Shown here: positions 45,006 through 55,479 of the stretch, piece after piece | Layout of the letters: every line of letters begins with the position of its first letter | Numbering within the stretch: position 1 is the first letter of the stretch | Assembly (NCBI GenBank): GCA_046530765.1 | Contig: JBHEQS010000002.1 | Span: 62,001-126,000 of the forward strand | Direction of reading: 5' to 3' | DNA length: 64,000 bases | Source of the DNA: Arsenophonus sp046530765 | GTDB taxonomy: Bacteria > Pseudomonadota > Gammaproteobacteria > Enterobacterales > Enterobacteriaceae | Program-made: the position numbers and the translations under genes | The notes under the pieces: model-generated | The model's input: only the letters and a program-made list of their open reading frames with translations | Databases searched by the model: none | Told to the model about the DNA's origin: nothing

Positions 45006-46333
45006 CAGACTTTGGAACACTATCAATAATTTATTTTATCTCTCTTGCATTAATTCTGACGATAACGTATCGTAAATTTCAACAAGTATGTTTTGATTTT
45101 AATATACTTTTTTCTTTGATTTATTTATTAACATTTTACTTTGGTTTCCCATTAACAGGATTACTTGTTTTCCAATTTGATGCTAGCGTTACACAAACAG
45201 ATTCATTATTGAATGCAATGCTCTCATCTATTATATTTTATATTATTTATTGTATCTCTTATAAAATTCGTTTACGAAATTATATTTGGAAATATAAAAA
45301 ATCATTATTTAATGTGAATGAAGTAGAAACTAAGATAACTTGTTTTTTATTAATGTTTATTGGAATTATAACAGTTGTGATATTTTTTTTGCAAAATGGA
45401 TTTTTAATATTTCGTTTACATTCTTATAGACAAATTTTTTCTAAAGAAGTTTTTAACGCAGAATTAAAACGTTTTTTTTATTTTTTTATAGCAGGGATGC
45501 TTATAGTTTATTTTTTGAAGGAAAGTCAGTATCGCTGGTTATTTTTTCTATTTAGTACGCTTACTTTTGGTGTAATTACTTATTTAGTTGTTGGTGGAAC
45601 ACGGGCTAATATTATTGTTGGATTTGCACTTTTTTTATTTATTGGTATTATTCGTGGATGGATTAATTTATGGATTTTAATTATTTCAGGTAGTATTATA
45701 ATTGTTGGTATGTTCTGGTTAGCATTAAAACGTTATGGATTAGATATTAGTGATATAAAAGATTTTTATGCTTTTCTTTATTTAACACGCGACACATTTT
45801 CTCCTTGGGAAAATTTATCTCTGTTGCTAGATAATTATGATGAAATTCAATTTCAAGGATTAGCTCCTATCGTGCGTGATTTTTATGTTTTCATTCCAAA
45901 TTGGCTATGGCCAGAGAAACCAAAAATAATATTTAATACAGCTAATTATTTTACAAGACAAGTACTTAATGACTACTCTGGTTTAGCTATATCGCCAACA
46001 TTAATTGGTTCTTTTGTTGTGATGGGAGGTGTTATTTTTATTCCTATTGGTGCAATTGTAGTTGGTTTAATTATTAAATGGTTTGATTGGATTTACGAGA
46101 AAAGCAAGATTGAAAGTAATTTTTACAAATCTGTTATTATGCAAACTTTCTGTTTTAGCACTATTTTTCATATTATCGTTCTTGTACGTGATGGTGTCGA
46201 TTCTTTCATATCACGATTAGTGTTTTTTTCTTTAGTATTTATGCTTTGTTTGTTTATTGCAAAATTTGTTTATTGGTTGCTTGTCAAAGTAAATTTAATT
46301 CGTATATATACCAATAATTATCATAAAAAATAA
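44996..46333 (+). CDS. wzyE: ECA polymerase
   Basis: The protein has 445 residues against about 450 in E. coli WzyE. It is a polytopic inner-membrane polymerase that joins ECA trisaccharides in the periplasm. Around eleven hydrophobic segments are visible. Strongly conserved blocks include FRLHSYRQIFSKEVFNAELK, VGGTRANIIVGFALFLFIGI, YLTRDTFSPWENLSLLLDNY and FQGLAPIVRDFYVFIPNWLW. The open frame begins 12 codons earlier, but ATG 44996 gives MSLTDFG, matching the family N-terminus, and overlaps wecF by 10 bp. Confidence 0.97.
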   Translation: MSLTDFGTLSIIYFISLALILTITYRKFQQVCFDFNILFSLIYLLTFYFGFPLTGLLVFQFDASVTQTDSLLNAMLSSIIFYIIYCISYKIRLRNYIWKYKKSLFNVNEVETKITCFLLMFIGIITVVIFFLQNGFLIFRLHSYRQIFSKEVFNAELKRFFYFFIAGMLIVYFLKESQYRWLFFLFSTLTFGVITYLVVGGTRANIIVGFALFLFIGIIRGWINLWILIISGSIIIVGMFWLALKRYGLDISDIKDFYAFLYLTRDTFSPWENLSLLLDNYDEIQFQGLAPIVRDFYVFIPNWLWPEKPKIIFNTANYFTRQVLNDYSGLAISPTLIGSFVVMGGVIFIPIGAIVVGLIIKWFDWIYEKSKIESNFYKSVIMQTFCFSTIFHIIVLVRDGVDSFISRLVFFSLVFMLCLFIAKFVYWLLVKVNLIRIYTNNYHKK

Positions 46334-46361
46334 ATTAAATAATGACTTATTGGAGTAGTCT

Positions 46362-47099
46362 ATGAATCAAAAAGTGATCCAGAAATATAATATTAGAGGA
46401 CATATTATTTGGGGTTTCCACGACATAACACATTTTATTAATTATCTATTTTCTGATCAACAGATTAAGATCGGAACATTAATAGCTATCAATGCAGAAA
46501 AAATTTTAATCGCAGAACAAGATTGTAACTTGAATGAATTTATAGCTGAATCGGAATATCTTTATGCAGATGGAGTAAGCATTGTTAAAGCACTGCACCG
46601 TAAATATCCTCAGGCAAATATTTCGCGTATTGCAGGAACTGATTTATGGAAGTCCTTGATGGAAATTGCAGGTCAGAAGGCGGTGCCAGTATTTCTTGTT
46701 GGTGGAAAATCTGAAATTCTTAAAGAAACTGAAAATAAACTTCGTAATCATGTACAAGTAAATATAGTTGGTAGCCAGGATGGTTATTTTGAACTTGATC
46801 AGCGTGAAGTGTTATTTAATCGCATCAAAGCTAGCAGAGCGAAAATTATTACTGTTGCAATGGGATCACCGATGCAAGAAATTTTTATTCGTGATTGTCG
46901 TAGAATTTATTCAGATGCACTGTATATGGGAATAGGCGGAACTTATGATATTTTTAGTGGACATATAAAACGCGCACCTAAATTATGGCAACAATTAGGC
47001 TTGGAATGGTTATATAGATTATTTGGTCAGCCAAAACGTATTAAAAGACAAGTAAAATTATTACGTTTTTTACGTTACTATTATTGTAGAAAGCTTTAA
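46362..47099 (+). CDS. wecG: UDP-ManNAcA:lipid I ManNAcA transferase
   Basis: The protein has 245 residues against 246 in E. coli WecG (RffM). It is a GT26 (WecG/TagA/CpsF) family enzyme that adds ManNAcA to lipid I to give lipid II. Conserved stretches include GTLIAINAEKIL, YADGVSIVKAL, PVFLVGGKSEIL, VNIVGSQDGYF and TVAMGSPMQEIFIRDCR, with the basic C-terminal tail QPKRIKRQVKLLRFLR that is thought to contact the membrane. GGAG at 46352-46355 is well placed before the ATG. It is the last gene of the ECA locus, 28 bp after wzyE. Confidence 0.98.
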   Translation: MNQKVIQKYNIRGHIIWGFHDITHFINYLFSDQQIKIGTLIAINAEKILIAEQDCNLNEFIAESEYLYADGVSIVKALHRKYPQANISRIAGTDLWKSLMEIAGQKAVPVFLVGGKSEILKETENKLRNHVQVNIVGSQDGYFELDQREVLFNRIKASRAKIITVAMGSPMQEIFIRDCRRIYSDALYMGIGGTYDIFSGHIKRAPKLWQQLGLEWLYRLFGQPKRIKRQVKLLRFLRYYYCRKL

Positions 47100-48820
47100 T
47101 TTATTATTGGTTTGTTTTTTTATATTCGACATAATGCATTCTTTTAATTAGCAATAAATTCAACTATATTTATTATATTTCTTTAAAATATGTTTTTGTG
47201 TTATAACTGTTTTTACTATTTAGCAATTAATATTATTTTATAATTGTTAAGATATATTTTATCAATTAAATTTAATTTACAATTTTGAACATTAATATTT
47301 ATGCATTCAATTATTATTAAAATATCAAGTTGATATTTATAATGAAAAACAATGCATCATGAAATACTCAAAGAAAGAAATATTAAATTTATTGCATTAT
47401 GTTGAATAGATCTTGTTTATTTATTTGCATTCTATGAAGTATATTAAAATTGTAAAAATTTTCTATATTACTAGATTATCTATTGTTGATTATTTTTATT
47501 TTATTCTGTACTAAATTTGATATGTGCTATTTTAAGATTCTTATTAGTTCTTTTAATTGATTTAATTATTTGTATTTTATTAATTATTGAAATCTATAAC
47601 GATGTTTTATTATTTATTAAAGTTAGTTGTTGTTTAAATATTAGATATTATAAATATATATGATATCTAATATTTATTTTATTGTACTTTATCAATTTAT
47701 TATTACGTTGATTAAAGTTATACTTTTTTACTTAGCTAATTTTGACAAAGTACATTTAGCATTATTAATTAAAATTTTAATTCTCTATTATTCAAGTTTT
47801 TACTATTATATTTAACAATATTGATTGTATTATATTTAATTTTTTTGATATTTGAAGTAACTTTAATGCTATCGCTTTACCTAATTTAACTGATAATAGT
47901 TAATTTTTTTAGTTGTTATTATGTCTTGGTTTTATTCTTAAGTTTTTATTATATCGATATTTATTGATAAGTTTAACTTGTTTATGTTATTACTATAGAA
48001 GTAAAAAATATTAATGTTAAATTAAAAAGTTATTAATAATATTTATATAAAATTTTTATTTTTATGTTTGTGCTATTTTATATCATAACAATACTTCAAT
48101 TAATAAATAATAGTTAAAATAGTTAATTTGTAATAATTTTTACTAAAATATAGATTGTATAGACATCATAAGTAACTAATTTTGTAATACTCATATTGTC
48201 ATGTTTGGATTAATATAAAATTTATATCAGTTCACACATAATTTTTATTTATTACAAGATATCTAACTATAAAAATCTTTATTTAAAATAAAAAAATAGT
48301 GTTCATTGTGAGACATATTATTATAATAATTTTGCAGATTATTGTCACTTAAAATATTAATTATATTAAATATAATTAATATTTTAATATTTATAATGAA
48401 AGGGTATCATGTATAATAATTCTACTGTTTGCTGTTTTATTAAGTCAATTTTTTAAATAAGTTCATCAATAGAAAATTATTACATAATACTTTAAAGTCG
48501 CCATTATTTGTTTACATAAATTATTTAACAATGTTTTTATCATATGTACTTTCTTGAATAATAATTAATTCTTATACGAGTTTATCATTAATTTTATGTA
48601 TAACTTTTATTAATTATTTATATAATTTATTTTTAAATTATCTTTTTTGTTATAAACATATAAAATAATTAACAATATTTTGTTTAATTAACTTAAATAA
48701 AATTTTGTAATTAATTTTGTGATTGAAATTGATAAAGCATAAGAAAATGATCTTTTAAATTTTTATATTGCATAACAAAGAGATTAAAATATATGACATA
48801 TAAACTAATAATTGCACTAA
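47100..48820. other. gene desert between wecG and the tRNA cluster
   Basis: In E. coli yifK (amino-acid transporter) occupies this position between wecG and argX. Here 1.7 kb of A+T-rich sequence contains no recognisable frame, so yifK is lost or too decayed to read. A palindrome at 48349-48387 is listed separately. An imperfect 14-bp inverted repeat around ATATCTAATATTTA also lies near 47,635-47,677. Confidence 0.65.
48349..48387. repeat. perfect inverted repeat, 19-bp arms, 1-base loop
   Basis: Bases 48349-48367 pair exactly with 48369-48387 around base 48368. The arm reads TTAAAATATTAATTATATT. It is too far from wecG (1.25 kb) to be that gene's terminator. Confidence 0.88.
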
Positions 48821-48894
48821 GTGCCCGTAGCTCAGCTGGATAGAGCGTTGCCCTCCGGAGGTATAGGTCGCAGGTTCGAATCCTGTCGGGCGCG
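48821..48894 (+). tRNA. argX: tRNA-Arg (anticodon CCG)
   Basis: It closely matches E. coli argX and lies in the same argX-hisR-leuT order downstream of the ECA locus. The anticodon loop is CTCCGGA and the T arm is GCAGGTTCGAATCCTGT. The acceptor GTGCCCG/CGGGCGC has one T-G pair. The anticodon stem has weakened: it reads TTGCC/GGTAT, giving a U-U mismatch at 27-43 and a G-U at 29-41 where E. coli has two G-C pairs. CCA is not encoded. Confidence 0.95.
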
Positions 48895-48969
48895 ATATTT
48901 ATTACATTTATTGTTATATGTGATATATTAATATTATATATTAATAAATTTAATTTTTAAATATTTTAT

Positions 48970-49046
48970 GGTGGCTATAGCTCAGTTGGTAGAGCCCCGG
49001 ATTGTGATTCCGGTTGTCGTGGGTTCGAATCCCATTGGTCACCCCA
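48970..49046 (+). tRNA. hisR: tRNA-His (anticodon GUG)
   Basis: The gene carries the extra 5' G (G-1, base 48970) required by histidyl-tRNA synthetase and an encoded CCA (49044-49046). The anticodon loop is TTGTGAT and the T arm is GTGGGTTCGAATCCCAT. The acceptor stem has two G-U type pairs. It is nearly identical to E. coli hisR. Confidence 0.96.
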
Positions 49047-49064
49047 AATTATTTTATTTATTTT

Positions 49065-49148
49065 GCGAATGTGGCGAAATTGGCAGACGCGCTAACTTCA
49101 GGTGTTAGTATCCTTACGGATGTGGGGGTTCAACCCCCCCCTTTCGCA
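49065..49148 (+). tRNA. leuT: tRNA-Leu (anticodon CAG)
   Basis: It is a class II tRNA with the expected long variable arm (GTATCCTTACGGATGTG region) and anticodon loop CTTCAGG. It matches E. coli leuT and starts 18 bp after tRNA-His. The acceptor GCGAATG/CTTTCGC has a U-U mismatch at the sixth pair, and the T arm is an unusual run of five G and eight C with TTCAACC as loop. CCA is not fully encoded. Confidence 0.94.
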
Positions 49149-49334
49149 CAATAATAAAAATAAATTTTTAAATTATATAAAACATTATTAAAAAATATTT
49201 TTTTTAGAAAAAAACATTCAACTTCTTCGTGATTAATTTGTTAAATATTCAGATCATATTTTTTATAATGACTAAATTTAAAAAAAAACTATTTAATAAA
49301 TTGAACATTTTTTATTTTATATTTAATTTATAAC

Positions 49335-49408
49335 TAGTGCCTTTATGTGGCCAGAGATTTTTAGTTTACTGAAATTATTAGGAGGTTCAAGTCATCTAGT
49401 GTGCACTA
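49335..49408 (+). pseudogene. possible decayed tRNA (proM position)
   Basis: This 74-base stretch lies 186 bp after tRNA-Leu, where E. coli has tRNA-Pro(UGG). It contains GGAGGTTCAAGTCATCTA, close to the proM T arm GGAGGTTCGAATCCTCTA, and has TAGTGC and GCACTA at its ends like an acceptor stem. The rest does not fold into a clean cloverleaf: four bases lie between the T stem and the terminal pairing, and no proline anticodon is clear. It may be a dead tRNA or a chance match. Confidence 0.3.
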
Positions 49409-49667
49409 TAAATATGAAAGTAAACTACACTTAAATAAAAAAAATTTTAAGTAAGTATTACATTGATTAAATTAAAACCAGAATTCTGATTTAATAAATA
49501 AAAGCGATAAAAAAGTCTAAGTATAGTTAGATGTTTTTATTATAGTTAAGTGCAATCTAATTCTGATAGATTAGATTCACAATTATAAAACAAAAATACA
49601 AGAAATTAATCTTATTATATAAAAGATCTATTATTATTGATAAGAGTTGTACTGATAGTTGTGATGC

Positions 49668-49703
49668 AATGAAATACGTCACTATATAGTGACGTATTTC
49701 ATT
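49668..49703. repeat. perfect 36-bp palindrome with G+C-containing arms
   Basis: Arms of 18 bases meet between 49685 and 49686; the left arm is AATGAAATACGTCACTAT. Unlike the other palindromes in the window, it holds three G or C in each arm (ACGTCAC), which is rare in this background. No T-tract or gene end adjoins it. Confidence 0.92.
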
Positions 49704-51639
49704 TGTAAAATAGCATTAATTAACTAGTGAAGTAATAATTAGTATGAATTGTAAACAATAATTAACTATTGTTTTGGTACTGATGATTGATTATGATTAA
49801 TCAACAAGAAATTTAGATAGCTTACTTGTTAGTGATGTAACAACATATAATATTTATTACATGTAACATATTATACTAAAATACACAATGAGGTAAATAA
49901 TAAAAATCAGAAATATTTCTTATTATAAAAAAGAGCTTATAACGAAACAATATAATTATGCTTTATTATCTATGTTGTAAAATAAATACGATAAAGATGT
50001 AAATAATAATTTGCATTCAACAAGTTAATTTATTAATTGAAACAATATTAAAAAAATTTTAGTAAGAACATATTGATGATGTTGAATAAACATTATCAAT
50101 ATTTTAATTTTATCATAAAATATACTATTTCAGATAAGTATTAAATATTTCAAGTAAATAAGTAAAATTATATTTATATATAATGTCTAAAAAACTAAAA
50201 GCTATCATAAATATAAATTGCACGAATTCTAATTATACTCCATTGTTTATATAGATTGATTATAATATATAATAATCAAAATTGTGATAGATATATTCAT
50301 ATTATAAAGCTCTAAACAATAGATATAAATATAAAAACAAGCACGACTTATGACATTATTACATCATGTTTTTTTTAAAAAAAATAATAATTATTTTTTT
50401 AAAAATTAATATTTTAATATCTTTAAATTCAAATCATTAATAGAAATAAATTTCTGATTTTAGCCTAGGATAACGAAATGAGATTAATTGATGGAATTAC
50501 TCCTAAATATCATAGTTAAGGTAAATTTAATAAAATTATTATTAGATATTTTCTTATCATTGTATTGATTTTTGATGTAATGCATATATAAGAAATTATA
50601 AATTTTATAAATATTTATTCATCTAAGTTAATAACAATTATTATTAATTAACTAAAAAGTATGCATTAATAAATTATTTATATATTTTAAATATACAAAA
50701 TTTAGAGCTCTTCTGAATGAAATGTGCAATCAGTAGATTTAATATATAATTATATATGGATTGTTTATGATGATGAGAAGTATATTATAATGATAATTCA
50801 AGTTACATTGCGTAAAGAGATATATCGAATTCTCAGCAAGCAATTATCTATCAAAACTTTTACTACATATATGAATAGCTAGTAAAAATTATTAATTTTA
50901 CAAAAATAGATTAATATTATCTAGATTATAAACATGTAATTTTTATTAATATAAATAACATTTTAGCGAATGCTGATTGTAGAAATCTTCTGTAATAATT
51001 TTATCAAGTATTAAATATACAGTATTACATTATTCAATCAAACAAGTTACTGTGTATAAAAATTAGCATATAACTATTTTATATAATTTAATTAAATTTA
51101 AATATTTTACTATATTAATTGTTTTTGTATTAATTAAATTAAGATTATATATTTCAGTTATTTTTAACTCTTATTTGATAATATTATTACAGGAACAGCA
51201 TAATACTTATCATAAAGTTTTTATTTACTTGTGTTGGTTAAAAATTGCATTTAGAGAACATCAAATATATTATACCTATGTGCTTTAAAGTGTAATAATT
51301 TATTTTTGTACATATTTCTAACGTTATTTAAATTATTAAATATAATCTCTTATTAATTTAATTAAATGATATTTTTTGATCAAATTAATAAATTACTTTT
51401 CTGTTTTTTTATTTATTAGTTTATTTTATTGACTATTTATTTTTTTAGATTAAGATAATCAAATATTTTTATTTTAATAGAAAGTATCACTGTGTTTATC
51501 ATAAAAAATAAACTATAGGCTTTATATTATCTCATTTTAGTTATATACAACATTATTTTTTTTTGAATATTTTATACACTTTATATACATTATTAATTTT
51601 ATTATCTTTAGATATAATAAATATATGAATATTGCTTAC

Positions 51640-52333
51640 TTTAATTTATGAATTAAAGGATTGTTATTAACACTTAACTACTTTTATTAATTCCAATTAT
51701 AATTTATAGGCAATGTTAGCTAATCGTTAACTAACAATAAATAATTATTTATAGAGTAACAAAGATTTAAGATCATTTATAATTAAATTAAATAATAGAT
51801 ACAATATTTTACCAGTGGTAAAAATAATTGTTCTGATATCTTTTTTGTTCAAATATAAACTCGAAATAATTCGAATCATATTTTATTGCTTGACGTTGAT
51901 AACATTCACAATAATCAATATGGCTTACTCGAAATTTTACTCATGTAGAAAAATCAATTTTCGTCCTTTATTCCCACGTAATAATAATAAAGATTTTTTT
52001 ACATAATAGTTATTGTAAGCTAATAAATTTAAGTAAGGTTTAGCTAGTTTTATCTTCTTGAGATAATTTAATTGTAAATTCATGAATTTTAAGCAGTTAA
52101 TTATGCTGAATATTTTATTATCCAATTAATATGATAAAGCGCTATATTAATGATGTATTCTATATTTGAAATAAAATAAATTATAATTATTTAAAATATA
52201 TAATTATGATTGTCATAATGATATTAGTAATATTACTAATATCATTGTAATTAATAATGCATAAATAGTATTTTAATATGCTAATGTTTAAAACTAATTT
52301 ATAATCTCTGACATTTTGTCTAGTAAGTGATAT
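51640..52333 (-). pseudogene. hemD: dead copy of hemD directly downstream of hemC
   Basis: This is uroporphyrinogen-III synthase in its ancestral place, just after hemC on the same strand, but destroyed. Long identical blocks to the right-hand copy remain, for example AATTAAATTAAATAATAGAT and TATTCCCACGTAATAATAA (plus strand). Many indels and stops break every frame. The start region survives as codons for INISLTRQN (near 52333-52307), against MSILVTRPN in the other copy. Short open frames at 51815-52006 and 51937-52125 are accidental. A 30-bp palindrome has formed inside it at 52217-52246. Confidence 0.88.
52217..52246. repeat. perfect 30-bp palindrome inside the hemD pseudogene
   Basis: Arms of 15 bases meet between 52231 and 52232 (left arm AATGATATTAGTAAT). 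The aligned part of the better hemD copy (about 57250-57280) has no such structure, so the palindrome formed during decay. Confidence 0.88.
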
Positions 52334-52350
52334 ATTTATCTATAAAGTTA

Positions 52351-53277
52351 TTATCTAGAGATTTTATTAAGAATTTCTCTTGCTCCATTATTAAGTAATT
52401 CTTCTGCAAGTTCAATGATAGCTTTCATTGTGTCTTTTGGTTTAAAATATCTTTCTCCACGAATAATTTGAATGCCATCGAATGTTCCAACAAACGCCCT
52501 AAGCCAAATTTTTTTATTTTTCCAAATAGCATAACCACCTATTGGAGTTTTGCAACTTCCTTTTAATTGCTTGCTGAGAATTCGCTCTGCCTGAATACAG
52601 ATAGCTGTGTCATGATGGTGCAAAGACATTATAAAATGCTTGGTATATTTATCATCAAGACGACATTCAATTCCAATTGAGCCTTGTCCAACTGCAGGTA
52701 ATAAGTGCTCTGGCAAAATATACTTACGAATGTATTGTTCTAAACCGAGACGTTTTAGGCCTGCAGCAGCAAGAATAATGCCGTTGTATTTACCACTCCA
52801 TAATTTAGTCAATCTCGTTCCAATATTACCTCGTAAATCTTGAATAATTAATCTTGGATAAATATGCTTCAGTTGACATTGTCGACGCAGACTTGATGTT
52901 CCTATAACACTTCCAGGTGGAAGAACATCAAGAGATTGATATTGATTTGATACAAAAACATCACGAGGATCTTCTCTTTGGCAAATAGCTATTAACCCTA
53001 AGTTATTTGGAAAAATTGTTGGAATATCTTTTACAGAATGAACAATAATATCAGCACGGTTTTCTAATAGTTCATTTTCTAAGTCTTTTACAAAAAGTCC
53101 CTTTCCACCAATATTAGCTAATGGGGTATCAAGCAAAATATCACCTTGTGTATTCATTGGATTAACTTTTATAGTTAGTGTTGGATGATATTTTTCTAGT
53201 TGTGTTTTTACGAAAATAGCTTGCCACATTGCTAATGGACTTTTTCTTGTTGTAATTCGTAGTATATGTATTGACAT
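52351..53277 (-). CDS. hemC: hydroxymethylbilane synthase (porphobilinogen deaminase)
   Basis: The protein has 308 residues against 313 in E. coli. It polymerises four porphobilinogen units to hydroxymethylbilane, using a dipyrromethane cofactor bound to Cys242 (GSCKTPIGGYA, present at residue 242). Asp84 in HSVKD and the cofactor-contact arginines in TSSLRRQCQL and DLRGNIGTRL are kept. It begins MSIHILRITTRKSPLAMWQA. In E. coli hemD overlaps its 3' end and cyaA is divergent upstream. Here the adjacent hemD is dead, cyaA is not recognisable, and the working partner copy of hemD is 3.4 kb upstream. Confidence 0.98.
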   Translation of the reverse strand: MSIHILRITTRKSPLAMWQAIFVKTQLEKYHPTLTIKVNPMNTQGDILLDTPLANIGGKGLFVKDLENELLENRADIIVHSVKDIPTIFPNNLGLIAICQREDPRDVFVSNQYQSLDVLPPGSVIGTSSLRRQCQLKHIYPRLIIQDLRGNIGTRLTKLWSGKYNGIILAAAGLKRLGLEQYIRKYILPEHLLPAVGQGSIGIECRLDDKYTKHFIMSLHHHDTAICIQAERILSKQLKGSCKTPIGGYAIWKNKKIWLRAFVGTFDGIQIIRGERYFKPKDTMKAIIELAEELLNNGAREILNKISR

Positions 53278-55059
53278 ATTTTGTCAGACAATTAAATTAT
53301 GAGTTAGCTATAAAAGAATGGTATTTAATTTACAATTGTATTAATTTTTCCAGTTATTGACTAAAATCTCTCAATAAAATAGATAATGAGCGTATTTTAA
53401 ATATAAAACTATATAACGTCTATAAAATTATTTCTAATATTAATATTAAAGTAAAGTATATGTTTAATTGATTTTATATTTTTTTAATATTAGTTATTTA
53501 AAATAAAAAAAGATTTTTTATATAAAAATGCAAAATATTTAATACAAATAAATAATTAAAATATTTACATTTATAGAAATATATTCGAATTTCATCACTA
53601 TTATTATTTTAAAATACTAAAAAAAATTAAATATTTTTTTATTTTTATTAATTTTAAAAAAATAATAAAGATATAATTTATATTGAGATACCAAATAAAC
53701 ATTGAATATAATTAATTATTAGTTAAATAAAATTATTCTTTCATGAATAAATAATTTTGTAGTTTAAATTAATTTATAATAATTTTATTAATTAGTTAAA
53801 TAAGTTTAGCTCATGGCAATTAATATTAATAAAATTGCATTCTAATTAATTGCAACTAATTATTATAAGAATTTATAAATCAAAAAAAAAGAAATATAAC
53901 TGTTATAATAATATATATTAATATAAAGATATATTCTTGATTATTGTAAACGTTATTTATAATAAATATTATTTTGATGTAATAAAGTAATATTTTAGTA
54001 CAAAAAATATTGAAACGACACAATATGTAGTGTTAATAGATATGATCTATAATACAATTGTTGGTAAGTCTATAAAACATTTTTATATACTCTGAAAATT
54101 ATTACTACAATCTAAGAAAAACTAATAAGTATAAATACATTTATTATTCATAATAGTATGTACTTTTATTATAAATAATAATAATTTATATAAAGCTGCC
54201 TTAAAGAGTATTTTTTTACTAAAAAATATCACGAATATAATTTAATTTAAGAAATAATCAACAATGCATAATTAATTATTTCTTTATAGTTTATTTCTAA
54301 TGTTTAATATTAAAAATATTATATAGTATTTAATGTAAATAAATTATTTTAAGTTTTTTGTTTCTTATAAAAAATCTTTTTAAGTTTTTGCTATTAATGT
54401 GCATATTATATTAATAATCGATTGAAGTAAAATAAAATTTATTAATCGTTATTTATAATTTATTTTTTTATAAAAAGTGTATTTGAGATTTCATATAGCG
54501 AGATGATTATTTTAAAGTTATAATAATTTTAATCAAAAATTATTATGCACATAGTATAAAATATTGATAAGCTAATTTGTAATTACATACACATATGAAA
54601 TATCAAGAAGAAAATTAATTTTGATTAATTTATAAACAGACTACACTTGTTATTGTTTATATATAACAAGTTTATATCAACAAAAAAAATATAGTTATTA
54701 ACTAACTAAATTAGTTCAATTAGATTATTTTAATTATTTATTAATATAGGATTTATATTTATTTTTAGTTCAATAACTACGTTATTACAATGTAATATAA
54801 ATAAAATATATAAATTTATTAATGATATTAAGAAAAAATTTTCTTATTTTCTTAATGGAACTAGTTTTCTATATTTTATAATATACATAGTAAAATTCTA
54901 AATTAACAATAGTTATTAATTTTAAAAAAAATATTCAAATGTAATATTTTCTAATCAAATTTTTTGTTTTAATTTACTCAAATTATATATATTAAATTTT
55001 AGTAATATCTCACAATGTTTGTTTTATTATTATATTATAATAATAAAACTAAGTTAAAA

Positions 55060-55089
55060 AAAACAATTTTAGAATTCTAAAATTGTTTT
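55060..55089. repeat. perfect 30-bp palindrome, no loop
   Basis: Arms AAAACAATTTTAGAA and TTCTAAAATTGTTTT meet at a central GAATTC between 55074 and 55075. A short poly-A follows on the plus strand. Confidence 0.9.
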
Positions 55090-55434
55090 AAAAAAAGATC
55101 AAAATAATTATATATAGTAGATATAGTTATTTTTTTGTTCAAATCAACTTATGAATTAATTAATAATATATAAGTTAAACAACTCTCTTCTCTATTTTAT
55201 TTAATTACATAATAGAGTTATTAATATTTAGTTTGTATATTAGAAATGTAGTTAAACCTCGTTATATGATTTATAATTATTAATTATATAACTTACTTGA
55301 AAAGTATATATTAAAGAAATTATTATTTATCATTAGTTATTAATGACTGTTATTAGTAAAATAATTATAATTTTTTTGAGAATACTAAATGAAGTTATGA
55401 TTATAATATCTATCTTTTGTGTAAAAAAATAGCT

Positions 55435-55479
<45 letters not shown>

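Larger units (their letters stand above)
49149..51104. other. gene desert between tRNA-Leu and the hem duplication
   Basis: No coding region is recognisable. In E. coli proM directly follows leuT; here only a possible relic at 49335-49408 is seen. A striking 36-bp palindrome lies at 49668-49703. Confidence 0.65.
51105..52350. repeat. left copy of the duplicated hemD region
   Basis: Sequence from about 51105 to 52145 aligns base by base with about 56105 to 57150, in direct orientation and about 5.0 kb apart. The non-coding 3' flank (51105-51640) is about 90% identical by eye where I compared it (six differences in 62 bases near 51301/56301). The part overlapping hemD is lower. The left edge is sharp: the match starts at TTTACTATATTAATT. 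From 52145 to 52333 similarity to hemD is weak but still readable at the far end. Confidence 0.88.

Noticed and set aside
51815..52125. Two short open frames (51815-52006 plus strand; 51937-52125 minus strand)
   Set aside because: Both fall inside the decayed hemD copy, recognised by alignment to 56,640-57,200; they are accidental frames, not new genes.
51105..52350. Duplicated block considered as a mobile element
   Set aside because: There are no terminal inverted repeats, target-site duplications or transposase; the block consists of hemD and its flank, and the match continues into hemC, so segmental duplication fits better.
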